Part shown: piece after piece, positions 48,263 to 57,654 of the stretch
Position numbering within the stretch: position 1 is the stretch's first letter
Layout of the letters: every line of letters begins with the position of its first letter
Assembly: GCF_041154505.1 (NCBI RefSeq)
Contig: NZ_AP028672.1
Span: 186,001-250,000 of the forward strand
DNA length: 64,000 nucleotides
From: Acidovorax sp. A79
GTDB taxonomy: Bacteria > Pseudomonadota > Gammaproteobacteria > Burkholderiales > Burkholderiaceae_C
Direction: 5' to 3'
The notes under the pieces: generated by a model
Databases searched by the model: none
What the model saw: the letters and a program-made list of their open reading frames with translations, nothing else
What the model was told of the DNA's origin: nothing
Program-made: the position numbers and the translations under genes

Positions 48263-48715
48263 ATGACCCAGGCCCTGGACGACACCGACCGCCAGCTGCT
48301 GAGCCTGCTCCAGGCCAATGCCCGCGAGGGCACGGCCACGCTGGCGCGCAGGCTGGGGCTGGCCCGCACCACCGTGGTGGCGCGCATTGCACGGCTGGAG
48401 CGCTCGGGCGTGGTCGCGGGGTACGGCGTGCGGCTGGGGGCCCGGCTCGATGCCACCACCGTGCGCGCGTGGTGCTCCATCAGCGTGTTGCCCAAAACAG
48501 CGCCCGCCGTGTTGCGCGCGCTGGAGGCCATGGCCGAGGTCGAAGAGGTATCCGCCGTGAGCGGGCCGTTTGACTACCTGGTGTTCCTGCGCTGCACGAG
48601 CCATGAGCAGCTCGACACCCTGCTCGACAAGGTGGGCCAGCTCGACGGCGTGCACCAGACGCAGACCAGCATCGTGCTCAGCCGCAAGATCGACCGGCGC
48701 AGTGTGGGGGTGTGA
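48263..48715 (+). CDS. Lrp/AsnC-family transcriptional regulator
   Basis: 150 aa. N-terminal helix-turn-helix (LDDTDRQLLSLLQANAREGT, LARRLGLARTTVVARIARLE) and a C-terminal RAM ligand domain (VEEVSAVSGPFDYLVFL). The start ATG 48263 has TGGAG 8 bases upstream. It is divergent from the saccharopine dehydrogenase-like gene and probably turns it on in response to an amino acid. The inverted repeat just upstream is its likely site. Confidence 0.92.
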   Translation: MTQALDDTDRQLLSLLQANAREGTATLARRLGLARTTVVARIARLERSGVVAGYGVRLGARLDATTVRAWCSISVLPKTAPAVLRALEAMAEVEEVSAVSGPFDYLVFLRCTSHEQLDTLLDKVGQLDGVHQTQTSIVLSRKIDRRSVGV

Positions 48716-48743
48716 CGGCGGCTGCCGCCAGCGTATTCACTTC

Positions 48744-48788
48744 AATTTTCATAGCTGCCAGCGCTTTATGGATAAGCCCCAGAGGCCC
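48744..48788 (+). repeat. dispersed intergenic repeat, copy 6
   Basis: ATTTTCATAGCTGCCAGCGC, then TTTATGGATAAGCCCCAGAG. A near-consensus copy between the Lrp-type gene and the converging acyltransferase gene. Confidence 0.75.
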
Positions 48789-48817
48789 ATTTCATTGAAA
48801 AACCTTGACGGGCAAAC

Positions 48818-49405
48818 TCAGGCGTCGAACTGCGCCGGGTTCTTGCCCTGGATGGGCGCGTAGAACGCCTTGATGCTCGCCAGGTCGCGTTCCACATCGC
48901 CCGTGGGCTCAAACACAGGCCCCAGGCCTCCCACCTTGCGGCCGTAGTCCACGAAAGCCAGCACGATGGGCACGCCCGCCTGCTGGGCGATGTAATAGAA
49001 CCCCGTCTTCCAGTGCCGCGTCTTGCCGCGCGTGCCCTCGGGCGGCACGATCAGCTGCATGGGGCCGTCCGCGTCCCGCATGGCCTGGGCCGAGCTGGCC
49101 ACCAGGTTGTTCGCCTGCTCCCGGTTCACCGGAATCCCGCCCAGCCAGCGCATCACGCCGCCAAACGGCGCCCTGAACAGGCTCTGCTTGCCCATCCAGT
49201 ACACCCGCAGGCGCAGCGAAAACGCCAGCATCAGCGTGTACGGCAGATCCCAGTTGCTGGTGTGGGGGGCGGCGATCAGCACGCTCTTGGCGGCGTGGGC
49301 GGGCAAGGCTCCCTCCACCTTCCAGCCCGTCAGGCGCAGGGTGGCGCGCGAGAAGGCGCGCAGCAGCGTGTTGACAACCGGCGTGTCAAAAATCGTGTGG
49401 TGCAT
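48818..49405 (-). CDS. PlsC-like 1-acylglycerol-3-phosphate acyltransferase family protein
   Basis: 195 aa. The acyltransferase motif I reads APHTSNWD (H-x4-D), and motif III reads VPPEGTRGKT. LGGIPVNRE gives motif II. The family adds acyl chains to lysophospholipid or related acceptors at the inner membrane. It is shorter than PlsC and of the HTSNWD type often encoded as a single gene. ATG 49405 is chosen as the first sensible start before motif I; the ribosome binding site is weak. Confidence 0.87.
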   Translation of the reverse strand: MHHTIFDTPVVNTLLRAFSRATLRLTGWKVEGALPAHAAKSVLIAAPHTSNWDLPYTLMLAFSLRLRVYWMGKQSLFRAPFGGVMRWLGGIPVNREQANNLVASSAQAMRDADGPMQLIVPPEGTRGKTRHWKTGFYYIAQQAGVPIVLAFVDYGRKVGGLGPVFEPTGDVERDLASIKAFYAPIQGKNPAQFDA

Positions 49406-49769
49406 GGGGAAACAGGGGCAGGCGACGCCCGCGCAGAAGGCGGCTGCAAGGCAGCCAGTCACCCGGCAGGCATGGGGCAGGAACATCAAAAAGCGCCGCG
49501 AGTATCGCCGATGCGGCCTTGGCCCCGCCTTGCGGCAGGACAAGGCTTGGCGCCTGTCGCCACGGCGGGGACGCGGGGCGCTTTCATTTTGATAGCGGCA
49601 AGCGCTTGTGGATCAAGCGGCAGCGTCCTTTTTTTCTCATGACCACGGGCTGGCGCGGATCGTTGGCCAATGGGATAATCACGGCCCTCCCCTGCAGCCT
49701 CCGTCGCCCGCCCCGTCCGGGCGTGCCGCTGCGGGCCTTTCCCCCGTTCTCCTTGCCTGTTTGCCTGCT
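49406..49769. other. 364-base divergent region, acyltransferase/dusA
   Basis: Contains repeat copy 7 at 49586-49625, followed by a T run (TTTTTTT at 49629-49635). Apart from that I see no gene or clear operator; promoters for both flanking genes should be here. Confidence 0.5.
49586..49625 (+). repeat. dispersed intergenic repeat, copy 7
   Basis: ATTTTGATAGCGGCAAGCGC, then TTGTGGATCAAGCGGCAGCG. The arms AAGCGCTT and AAGCG can pair, and a run of T follows, so it may also act as a terminator. Confidence 0.7.
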
Positions 49770-50786
49770 GTGGAATCCCCCGCTTTGAGCCCCTGGCGCA
49801 TGTCCGTCGCGCCGATGATGGATTGGACCGACCGCCATTGCCGCTACTTTCACCGCCTGCTGACGCGCCAGACCTTGCTGTACACCGAAATGGTGAATGC
49901 GGGCGCGATCATCCACGGCGGCACCGAGCGCCACCTGCGCTTCAACACGGAAGAGCATCCCGTGGCCCTGCAGCTGGGCGGCAATGAACCCGACAAGCTG
50001 GCCCAGGCCGCGCGGCTGGGCGAGGAATGGGGCTATGACGAGATCAACCTGAACTGCGGCTGCCCCAGCGACCGGGTGCAGCGCGGCGCGTTTGGCGCCA
50101 GCCTGATGAAGGCGCCGCAGCTGGTGGCCGACTGCGTGAAGGCCATGAAGGACGTGGTGGCCGTGCCCGTGACGGTCAAGCACCGCATCGGCATCGACAA
50201 GCAGGAAGACTACGGCTTCGTGCGCGACTTCATCGGCACGGTGGCCGAGGCGGGCTGCACCGTGTTCATCGTGCACGCGCGCAACGCGTGGCTCCAGGGC
50301 CTGTCTCCGAAGGAGAACCGCGACATCCCGCCCCTGCGCTACGAGGTGGTGCACCAGCTCAAGGCCGAGTTCCCGCAGTTCACGATCGCCATCAACGGCG
50401 GCATCCAGGCCGACGAGGTGGTGCTGCAGCAACTCGAACACCTCGACGGCGTGATGATCGGCCGCGAGGCGTACCACAACCCCTGGTGGATGGCGCGCTG
50501 GGATCAGCTCTACTACGGCAGTCAGGGTGGCACGCCCTGCCCCCTGACCCGCGAAGAGGTCGAGCTGGCCATGGTCGAATACATGGAGCGCGAGGCCGCA
50601 CAGCATGGCACGCCCTGGCCCCACATCGCCCGCCACATGCTGGGCCTGCGCCACAGCCTGCCGGGCGCCCGCGTCTGGCGCCAGGTGTGGAGCAACCACC
50701 TGCTCAAGGACCGCCCCGCGCGGGAAGTGCATGCGCTCGCGATGCAGTCGTATGCGCCGTCCGCTGCCGCACAAGCGGTGGCATAG
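49770..50786 (+). CDS. dusA: tRNA-dihydrouridine synthase A
   Basis: FMN enzyme that reduces U20/U20a in tRNA. 338 aa from GTG 49770. MSVAPMMDWTDRHCRYFHRL, YTEMVNAGAIIHG, the active-site LNCGCPSDRVQ (catalytic Cys in NCGCPS), RIGIDKQEDY and INGGIQ follow E. coli DusA closely. The E. coli protein has about 10 residues before the SVAPM motif, which supports GTG 49770 over ATG 49800. It stands alone. Confidence 0.95.
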   Translation: MESPALSPWRMSVAPMMDWTDRHCRYFHRLLTRQTLLYTEMVNAGAIIHGGTERHLRFNTEEHPVALQLGGNEPDKLAQAARLGEEWGYDEINLNCGCPSDRVQRGAFGASLMKAPQLVADCVKAMKDVVAVPVTVKHRIGIDKQEDYGFVRDFIGTVAEAGCTVFIVHARNAWLQGLSPKENRDIPPLRYEVVHQLKAEFPQFTIAINGGIQADEVVLQQLEHLDGVMIGREAYHNPWWMARWDQLYYGSQGGTPCPLTREEVELAMVEYMEREAAQHGTPWPHIARHMLGLRHSLPGARVWRQVWSNHLLKDRPAREVHALAMQSYAPSAAAQAVA

Positions 50787-50792
50787 CGCGGT

Positions 50793-53600
50793 TCACGCCC
50801 GCGGCGCCTGTCTGGCCAGCCAGGTTTCCAGAGGCTCTGGCCTCCCGAACAGATAGCCCTGCAGGCAGTCGCACTGGCTGTCGGCCAGGAAGTCCGCCTG
50901 GGCGCGGGTTTCCACGCCCTCCGCCACCACGCGCAGGCGCAGGTGGCGGGCCACGGAAATGATGGACTGCACGATGGCGGTGTCGTCCGGGTCGTCGGGC
51001 GTGTCCTGCACGAAGCTCCTGTCGATCTTGAGTTCGTACAGCGGCAGCCGCTTGAGGTAGGCCAGGCTGGAGTAGCCCGTGCCAAAGTCGTCGATGGAAA
51101 AGCGCACGCCCAGCCGCACGATCTCGGTCATGCGGGCAATGGTGTCGTCCAGGTTCTCGATGAGAAGGCTTTCCGTGACCTCCAGGATGAGGTTCGCCGG
51201 CAGGGCGCCGGTGCGGGCCAGCACATGGCGGATGCGCTCCACGAAATCGTCCTGGCGGAACTGCCGCTGGCTCACGTTGACCGACAGCGACAGACTGTGC
51301 CCCGCCGCCTGCAGGCGCGCCAGGGTTTCGCAGGCCTGCTGGATCATCCAGTCCCCCATGCGCAGGATGAGCCCCGAACTTTCGGCGATGGGGATGAAGC
51401 GGCTGGGCGGCACGGCGCCGCGCTCGGGGTGGTCCCAGCGCATCAGCAACTCGCCGCCGACCACCGTCCCGGCCGCATCCACCTGGTTTTGCACGAAAGC
51501 GGCCAGCTGCCCTTCCGCGTGGGCCTGCTTGAGGTCCTGCTCCAGGGCCAGGCGCTCCTGCACGTCGGACTGCATCGCAGCCTCGTAAAAGCGGACGCGG
51601 TTGCGGCCCAGGTCCTTGGCGCGGTACATGGCCGTGTCGGCCTCGCGCAGCAGGTCCTCCACGCCCTCGTCCCGCTGGGGAAACAGCGTGATGCCGATGC
51701 TGCCGGTGCTGCTGTAAAGATGGGTGTCGATGGTGTAGGGAGCCTCCAGCGCCAGCCGCATCTCCTCGGCCATCTGCAGGGCGGCCCGGCCGGCGGATTC
51801 CATGTCGGAGGCCAGGTTGTGCACGAGCACCACGAACTCGTCCCCTCCCAGGCGCGCTACCGTATCCCCGGGGCGCAGCCGCTGCACGAGGCGGTCGGCC
51901 ACCTGCATCAGCAAGGCATCGCCCAGCGTGTGGCCGCGCGCGTCGTTGATCTGCTTGAAGTTGTCCAGGTCGATGTAGAGCACCGCGCCGACCTGGGCCG
52001 CTTTGCGGGCACTGCGCAGCGCCTGTTCCATGCGGTCGAGCAGCATGCGCCGGTTGGGCAGGCCGGTGAGTCCGTCGAAGTAGGCGAGCTGATGGGTGCG
52101 CGCCTCGGCCAGCTTGCGTTCGGTGATGTCGCGCGACAAGGCGATGAACCGTGGCCCGTCGCCCGGCGCCGCGCTTTCCTTGCGCGCAATGGACAGCTCG
52201 AACCAGTGCGTGGTGCCGTCGAGTTCCAGCCGGTACTGCTGGCCAGTGGAATAGCCGGTGCGGTGCGCCTCCTGCAGCGCGGCATGGCAGCCAGCGGCCG
52301 CCTCGGGGGGCACCACGTCCGTCACGAGCCGGCCAAGGAACATCTCTGGCGGCAGCGCCAGCAGCTCGGAGCGCGCGGACCGGTAGTGGTGGATGCGGCC
52401 GTCCAGCCCCAGTTCAAAGAGCAGGTCGGGAATCGCGTTGAGGGTGCTTTCCAGGTCGTCGCGCGTGGCCCGCAGCGCGGCCGTCATGTCCAGCGCCAGC
52501 GCCACCGCCCTCTCGCGCCCCGTGGCCAGCAGCCACGTGAACCACGCCAGCAGCAGGCTCAATGCCGTGCCCATCACGGCCACGGGCAGGTGGCTGTTGT
52601 CCTCGTGACGCAGCTCGAACGCGGGCAGTGGCGACATCTGCAAGGTCCAGCGCCGCCCGCCAAACTTCAGCTCCCGGGTGGCCTGAAGCCCTGGGGCTTC
52701 CGCGGCGGGGGCCTGCGCCGCGGGCTCGGTGTTGGTGAACAGGCGCGTGCCGGATGCCGTGGGGCCCGGCACCATGCCGTCGAGGATCTGAAACCCGATG
52801 TCCGAATCGAACTCCCTGGCCATGCCGCGGACCACATCGGCGATGCGAAAAGTGGCGCTGACCCAGCCCACCAGTCCCGCACGCCGGCCATCGCCAGACC
52901 GCATGTCGGCCACGGTATCGTGCAAAGGCAGGTACATCGCCAGGCTTGGCTCGCTGTCCGGGCGAAGCGCCAGCGGGCCGGACAGCGCCAATTCGCCCGT
53001 GAGGCGGGCCCTGTCGAGCGCCTCCCTGGCGGCGGGAACCGTCAAGGTGTCGAAACCCAGGGTGTCGAGGTTGCCACCTTCCAGCGGCTCGACATGGGTG
53101 ATGGGCGCGTAGAGGGGCCGCGCTCCTGCGGGCCGCACGCTGTAGCCCGGAAAACCGCGCGTGCGCATGTCGTGGGTGTGCGCTTCAAGGGCCGAGGCGG
53201 GCAACTGCAGGATGAGCGCGATGCCCTGCAGGCCGGGCCGGGTCTCCTGCAGCTGCAGCGCGCCCACATAGGCTTGAAACTCTTCACGGTCAATGCGCTC
53301 CGACCCTTCGAAGTACCCCTTGACCCCGCGCAGCACCACCTCGTACGTCGCGAGGCGGTCCGCAAGGTTGTAGGCGATGTGGTCAGCCGCCACCTGGAAA
53401 TTCTGCTCGCGCTTGGCCCGCGCGCCGCGCTCCTCGCTCTGCCAGTACAAAAAGGTCAAACCGAGCATGAGTGCCGCGACCAGGGGTGGCAGCACCACGG
53501 CCAGCCACCGCTGGCTGGCGGCGCCGTCCAGGCGCGAAGCCTCGCGCACGCCATCAGCCCCCGCAGGCGGGCCCCCTGGGGGATGCGGCGGCCGGGTCAT
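50793..53600 (-). CDS. CHASE-PAS-GGDEF-EAL membrane protein, dual c-di-GMP enzyme
   Basis: 935 aa. TM1 at about 31-52, a periplasmic CHASE domain (about 80-290, EGSERIDREEFQAYV and GFPGYSVRP), TM2 at about 340-362, PAS (about 375-500), GGDEF with intact RLGGDEFVVLV, and EAL (about 685-925) with ELL for EAL but VNVSQ, VTES, DDFGTGYSSL, LKIDRSF and AEGVE intact. Unlike the composite proteins at 15.8-25.9 kb, both sites look usable, so it could make or break c-di-GMP. It is divergent from the RelA/SpoT-domain gene. Confidence 0.93.
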   Translation of the reverse strand: MTRPPHPPGGPPAGADGVREASRLDGAASQRWLAVVLPPLVAALMLGLTFLYWQSEERGARAKREQNFQVAADHIAYNLADRLATYEVVLRGVKGYFEGSERIDREEFQAYVGALQLQETRPGLQGIALILQLPASALEAHTHDMRTRGFPGYSVRPAGARPLYAPITHVEPLEGGNLDTLGFDTLTVPAAREALDRARLTGELALSGPLALRPDSEPSLAMYLPLHDTVADMRSGDGRRAGLVGWVSATFRIADVVRGMAREFDSDIGFQILDGMVPGPTASGTRLFTNTEPAAQAPAAEAPGLQATRELKFGGRRWTLQMSPLPAFELRHEDNSHLPVAVMGTALSLLLAWFTWLLATGRERAVALALDMTAALRATRDDLESTLNAIPDLLFELGLDGRIHHYRSARSELLALPPEMFLGRLVTDVVPPEAAAGCHAALQEAHRTGYSTGQQYRLELDGTTHWFELSIARKESAAPGDGPRFIALSRDITERKLAEARTHQLAYFDGLTGLPNRRMLLDRMEQALRSARKAAQVGAVLYIDLDNFKQINDARGHTLGDALLMQVADRLVQRLRPGDTVARLGGDEFVVLVHNLASDMESAGRAALQMAEEMRLALEAPYTIDTHLYSSTGSIGITLFPQRDEGVEDLLREADTAMYRAKDLGRNRVRFYEAAMQSDVQERLALEQDLKQAHAEGQLAAFVQNQVDAAGTVVGGELLMRWDHPERGAVPPSRFIPIAESSGLILRMGDWMIQQACETLARLQAAGHSLSLSVNVSQRQFRQDDFVERIRHVLARTGALPANLILEVTESLLIENLDDTIARMTEIVRLGVRFSIDDFGTGYSSLAYLKRLPLYELKIDRSFVQDTPDDPDDTAIVQSIISVARHLRLRVVAEGVETRAQADFLADSQCDCLQGYLFGRPEPLETWLARQAPRA

Positions 53601-53851
53601 GGCTTTCCTGGCCTTGCCGGGAAGGGCGTGGAGGACGGCGGATGGGACAAGGCGTGCGGGTTCCCTTGGACAGGTGGGGACAGATCGGCACCATTATCGG
53701 CCCCGGCCCCCCGCGGCAAAGAGGCAGGGGCGTCCCCACGGGCTTTCCGTACATCCTGCATCAGGCTCCGGCGCCGTGGCGGATATGCTTGCATGGACAG
53801 GCGCTACGCCAGCCCACCGATCCGAACCCACCCAGAACGCAGAGACACGGC

Positions 53852-54946
53852 ATGCCATCCCTTGATTTCGACCTGGAGGAATCCCATTTCCGCGCGTTCT
53901 ACGCGCAGCAGTCCGCCGCGCTGGAGGCGGCCTGCGCAGCCCTCACGGGCATGGTCGCGGCCGTGGTCACGCGTGCGGGAGGCGTGGACATCGCCAAGGT
54001 GGAAGGCCGGGTGAAGGAGGTGGATGAATGCATCCGCAAGTTCGTGCGCAAATATCGTCCGTCGCTGGAAGAAAGCAACACGGCCTACGAGATCCAGGGC
54101 TACATCACGGACCTGGTCGGCGTGCGCGTGGTGTGCCTCTATGAGGATGAACTGGAGAAGATCGCCCAGATCGTGCGTTCGCACTTCGCGGTGATCGATG
54201 TCACGGACAAGGTGACGGCGGTGGAAAGCACCGAGGCATCGTTTGGCTACAAGGGCCTGCACCTGGACCTCAAGCTGAGCACCGCCGAACGCGGCTTGCC
54301 CGAGCACGCGGCCTACGCCCACCTGCCCTTCGAGCTGCAAGTGCGCACCATCATCCAGGACTCCTGGAGCGTGCTGGACCACCGGATCAAGTACAAGAAG
54401 TCCATTCCCGGCCAGCTCAAGCGGCGCATCAATGTGCTGTCTGCCCTGTTCGAGCTGGCCGACCGCGAGTTCCGCCAGATCCGCGATGCCACGGCCGCGG
54501 AACTGCTCCAGGCGCCCGACGAGACGGAAGAACCCCTCGCCGATGCCGCACCCGACGACAGCAACCCGCAGGCTCCCAGCAAGACACCGGCGCCCAGCAG
54601 CGAGCTCAACGCGTTCACCTTCCTCAAGATCGCGACGCACTTCTTCAAGGACTTCGAGTTCGAGCCGTCCAAGGTGGACGGTTTCGTGGATGACATCCAG
54701 GTCTGGTCTCCCGGCATGACACGGGCACGCTTCAACGCGCTGATGCGCGAGACCGTGGGCGTGGTCAAGCGCTACAAGCAGCATTTTGAAGAGCAGAACC
54801 CCCAGGCGAGCTTCAACCCCTACACCGTGATCCGGCACTGCCTGTACCTGAGTAACAAGGCGGCGTTCCGCCCGGCATTGCGCAACTCGGCGCGCGAATC
54901 CTTTGAAGCGTGGCTGCAGGAGCACGCGGAGCCCAGGCCGCAATAG
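53852..54946 (+). CDS. RelA/SpoT-domain (p)ppGpp synthetase-like protein with C-terminal extension
   Basis: 364 aa. The synthetase domain at about 40-200 shows ITDLVGVRVVCLYEDEL, FGYKGLHLDLKL and FELQVRTIIQDSWSVLDHRI, with the conserved Glu-x-Gln and Tyr-x-x-x-His. The N-terminal hydrolase HD domain and the TGS/ACT domains of long Rel proteins are missing, so it belongs to the small alarmone synthetases. After a Pro/Asp/Ala-rich linker (about 220-250) comes a C-terminal helical region of about 115 aa, FLKIATHFFKDFEF onward, that I cannot name. It lies alone, without a recognisable antitoxin neighbour. Confidence 0.85.
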   Translation: MPSLDFDLEESHFRAFYAQQSAALEAACAALTGMVAAVVTRAGGVDIAKVEGRVKEVDECIRKFVRKYRPSLEESNTAYEIQGYITDLVGVRVVCLYEDELEKIAQIVRSHFAVIDVTDKVTAVESTEASFGYKGLHLDLKLSTAERGLPEHAAYAHLPFELQVRTIIQDSWSVLDHRIKYKKSIPGQLKRRINVLSALFELADREFRQIRDATAAELLQAPDETEEPLADAAPDDSNPQAPSKTPAPSSELNAFTFLKIATHFFKDFEFEPSKVDGFVDDIQVWSPGMTRARFNALMRETVGVVKRYKQHFEEQNPQASFNPYTVIRHCLYLSNKAAFRPALRNSARESFEAWLQEHAEPRPQ

Positions 54947-55122
54947 TCTGCGAAAGGCATTCCACGGCTCTCTCATTACCTTCTTTGCTATTGGGTTTGT
55001 AGCAAGGCGGGCTTGGGGCATCCGGCAGGAGCGGGACGTGCGCTGAACACCCCTCGCCTGTCGCATAGGTGACTGGTCATTGGTGGTTTTCCTCCATGCG
55101 CTTGTTACCAAGTGCTGCTATA

Positions 55123-55133
55123 TTGCACTGCAA
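55123..55133. promoter_or_regulatory. TTGC-N3-GCAA site upstream of phaZ, possible PhaR operator
   Basis: TTGCACTGCAA is a perfect inverted repeat of the TGC-N3-GCA type, which resembles sites bound by the PHB regulator PhaR. It lies 18 bases before the phaZ start. Confidence 0.5.
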
Positions 55134-55151
55134 CAAAACGGAGTTTCGCCC

Positions 55152-56690
55152 ATGCTGTATCACATCTACGAAACCCAGCGCTCGCTGATGGAGCCATTTA
55201 CCGATTTCGCACAGGCCGCTGCCAAGCTGTTCAGCAACCCCATGTCGCCGTTCAGCGAAAGCCCGTTGGCGCAGCGCATGTCCGCAGGCTACGAACTGCT
55301 GTACCGCCTGGGCAAGGACTACGAAAAGCCGGCGTTCGAGATCCACTCCGTGGATGTGGATGGCGTGGGCGTGGCGGTGCATGAACGCATCGAGATGGAC
55401 AAGCCGTTCTGCGAGCTGCGCCGCTTCAAGCGGTTCTCGGACGACCCCGCGACCCTGACCAAGCTCAAGGCCCAGCCCGTGGTGCTGATCGTGGCTCCCT
55501 TGTCGGGCCACTACGCCACCTTGCTGCGCGACACCGTGCGCACCATGCTCAAGGACCACAAGGTCTACATCACCGACTGGAAGAATGCCCGCCTAGTGCC
55601 CCTGGCCGATGGCGAATTCCACCTCGACGACTATGTGAACTACGTGCAGGAATTCATCCGCCACCTGCAGGGCGTCTATGGCAATTGCCATGTGATCAGC
55701 GTCTGCCAGCCCACGGTGCCGGTGCTGGCTGCCGTGTCGCTGATGGCCAGCCGGGGTGAAACCACACCGCTGAGCATGACCATGATGGGGGGGCCGATCG
55801 ACGCCCGCAAGTCGCCCACGGCAGTCAACAACCTGGCAACGAACCGCAGCTTCGAATGGTTCGAGAACAACGTGATCTACCGCGTGCCAGAGAACTTCCC
55901 CGGCGCGGGGCGGCGTGTGTACCCCGGCTTCTTGCAGTACACCGGCTTCGTGGCCATGAACCCTGACCGCCACGCCAGCAGCCACTACGATTACTTCAAG
56001 GACCTGATCAAGGGCGACGACGCCAGCGTCGAGGCCCACCGCAAGTTCTACGACGAATACAACGCCGTGCTCGACATGGACGCGGACTACTACCTGGAAA
56101 CCATCCAGACCGTGTTCCAGGACTACAAGCTGGTGAACGGCACCTGGGACGTGCGCTCCCCCGAAGGCAAGATCGAGCGCGTGCGCCCGCAGGACATCAA
56201 GACCACCGCGCTGTTCACCGTCGAGGGGGAACTCGACGATATTTCAGGTTCGGGGCAGACCGAGGCCGCGCATGACCTGTGCAGCGGCATCGTGCGCAAG
56301 GAGCAGCGCCACCTGGAAGCCAAGGGTGCAGGCCACTACGGCATCTTCAGCGGCCGGCGCTGGCGCGAAGTGGTGTACCCGCAGGTGCGCGCCTTCATCC
56401 TGCAGCATGAACAACCCCAGAAAAAGGCCGCGGTACCCGTGACGGAAACCCCGGACGACAACCCCCCCAGCCTGGCGCCAAAAAAGGTCGCGGCCCCCAA
56501 GGCCGCCGCCAGGACGGCTGTGAAAGCCGCAGCGCCCGTGGCCACCCGCTGGGTGGCCCCCGCTGGCAACCGCACCAAGCCCACGGGAGCGGCGGCGCCC
56601 GCCGAGGCAGACCCGGTCGCGGCGGCCAAGGCGACCGTCAGCGCCGCAACGCCATCCCGCACCCGCCGCAGCGCGGCCCGCAAGGCTTGA
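55152..56690 (+). CDS. phaZ: intracellular polyhydroxybutyrate depolymerase with Ala/Lys-rich tail
   Basis: 512 aa. Residues 1-415 match the intracellular PhaZ of Ralstonia type, whose catalytic Cys lies in SVCQPTVP (Cys185 here). It breaks stored PHB granules into 3-hydroxybutyrate oligomers. The family is usually about 410-420 aa; here about 95 extra residues rich in Ala, Lys and Pro ([20 protein letters not shown] and on) follow, like the tails of PhaF-type phasins or histone-H1-like proteins. ATG 55152 has CGGAG upstream. Its stop overlaps the rnfB start (TTGA). Confidence 0.92.
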   Translation: MLYHIYETQRSLMEPFTDFAQAAAKLFSNPMSPFSESPLAQRMSAGYELLYRLGKDYEKPAFEIHSVDVDGVGVAVHERIEMDKPFCELRRFKRFSDDPATLTKLKAQPVVLIVAPLSGHYATLLRDTVRTMLKDHKVYITDWKNARLVPLADGEFHLDDYVNYVQEFIRHLQGVYGNCHVISVCQPTVPVLAAVSLMASRGETTPLSMTMMGGPIDARKSPTAVNNLATNRSFEWFENNVIYRVPENFPGAGRRVYPGFLQYTGFVAMNPDRHASSHYDYFKDLIKGDDASVEAHRKFYDEYNAVLDMDADYYLETIQTVFQDYKLVNGTWDVRSPEGKIERVRPQDIKTTALFTVEGELDDISGSGQTEAAHDLCSGIVRKEQRHLEAKGAGHYGIFSGRRWREVVYPQVRAFILQHEQPQKKAAVPVTETPDDNPPSLAPKKVAAPKAAARTAVKAAAPVATRWVAPAGNRTKPTGAAAPAEADPVAAAKATVSAATPSRTRRSAARKA

Positions 56691-57394
56691 GCGTACCGCC
56701 GCACATTCCCAGCCCTCCCCCCGCAGCACCGTCAGCGCTTGCGGTGCGGATTGACGCGGCATTGCCCCAGACGCAATGCACGCGCTGCGGCTACCCGGAT
56801 TGCGCGGCATACGCCCACGCCATTGCGGAGCATGGCGTCCCCATCAATCAGTGCCCTCCCGGCGGGGCCGAGGGCATTGCCCGCCTCGCCGCCATCACCG
56901 GGCAGCCGGTCTTGCCGCTGAGCGCCGAGCACGGCACGGAGGCCCCGCGCGCCGTGGTTTTCATCGACGAAGCGTGGTGCATAGGCTGCACGCTGTGCAT
57001 CAAGGCCTGCCCGACCGACGCCATCGTGGGTACCCACAAGAAAATGCACACGGTCATTGAGCCTTACTGCACCGGCTGCGAACTGTGCGTGCCTGTGTGT
57101 CCGGTGGATTGCATCCACATGGAAAACATCAGCGGCGCCGCCACCGGCTGGTCCGCCTGGTCCGCGCCGCTGGCCCAGCAGGCACGCCAGCGCTATCAGG
57201 CACACCGCGAACGCCTGCCCCTGGAGGCGGTGGTCGAAGGGGATGACGAAACCCTTCAACAACCCACTGACACCCCCACCTCTGCCTCTGCCGCCTCGCT
57301 GGCTGACACCATCACTGACGAGGCCGCAGTGCGCCAAGCCACCATTGCAGCGGCGCTGGAGCGCGCCCGCCAGCGACGAGCGCAACCGCGCTAA
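56687..57394 (+). CDS. rnfB: RnfB/RsxB-like iron-sulfur electron-transport protein
   Basis: 235 aa. An N-terminal Fe4S4 domain ([20 protein letters not shown] and INQCPPGG) precedes two ferredoxin motifs, [12 protein letters not shown] and [12 protein letters not shown], so three [4Fe-4S] clusters. The membrane helix at the N-terminus of classical RnfB is missing, as in the betaproteobacterial form. The other rnf genes are not here. In related genomes nth (endonuclease III) commonly follows; instead an unrelated insert begins. TTG 56687 overlaps the phaZ stop; the true start may be slightly downstream. Confidence 0.87.
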   Translation: MSVPPHIPSPPPAAPSALAVRIDAALPQTQCTRCGYPDCAAYAHAIAEHGVPINQCPPGGAEGIARLAAITGQPVLPLSAEHGTEAPRAVVFIDEAWCIGCTLCIKACPTDAIVGTHKKMHTVIEPYCTGCELCVPVCPVDCIHMENISGAATGWSAWSAPLAQQARQRYQAHRERLPLEAVVEGDDETLQQPTDTPTSASAASLADTITDEAAVRQATIAAALERARQRRAQPR

Positions 57395-57654
57395 GCACCT
57401 TCCCCGGAGGCCGGGCTTTCTACGAGGCCCCCGCCGAACAGGATAAGTGCTCAGGCAGAGCCCTCGGAGTCAACCAGAGGCAAGACAAACATCTCAAAAT
57501 CGCACACATTGGCGCAACTTTTCACGTGGAGTCAAGGCGCCCATGGTGCCCCGCATTCAAAGCGCACGTGCCCAGAGACTTATGGCGAGCCAGAGCTTGT
57601 TGGAGGCACTGATGTACAACCCGGCCGCCCCCCGGGACGTACGGACGGGCATGA
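57395..57654. other. junction region after rnfB
   Basis: No gene supported. The base composition falls below that of the neighbours from about 57480 on. This is probably where the accessory segment joins the core chromosome. Confidence 0.4.

Noticed and set aside
54983..55005. Possible terminator stem TTGCTA/TAGCAA after the RelA/SpoT-domain gene
   Set aside because: Only six paired bases, no T run; could be chance, so not listed as a feature.
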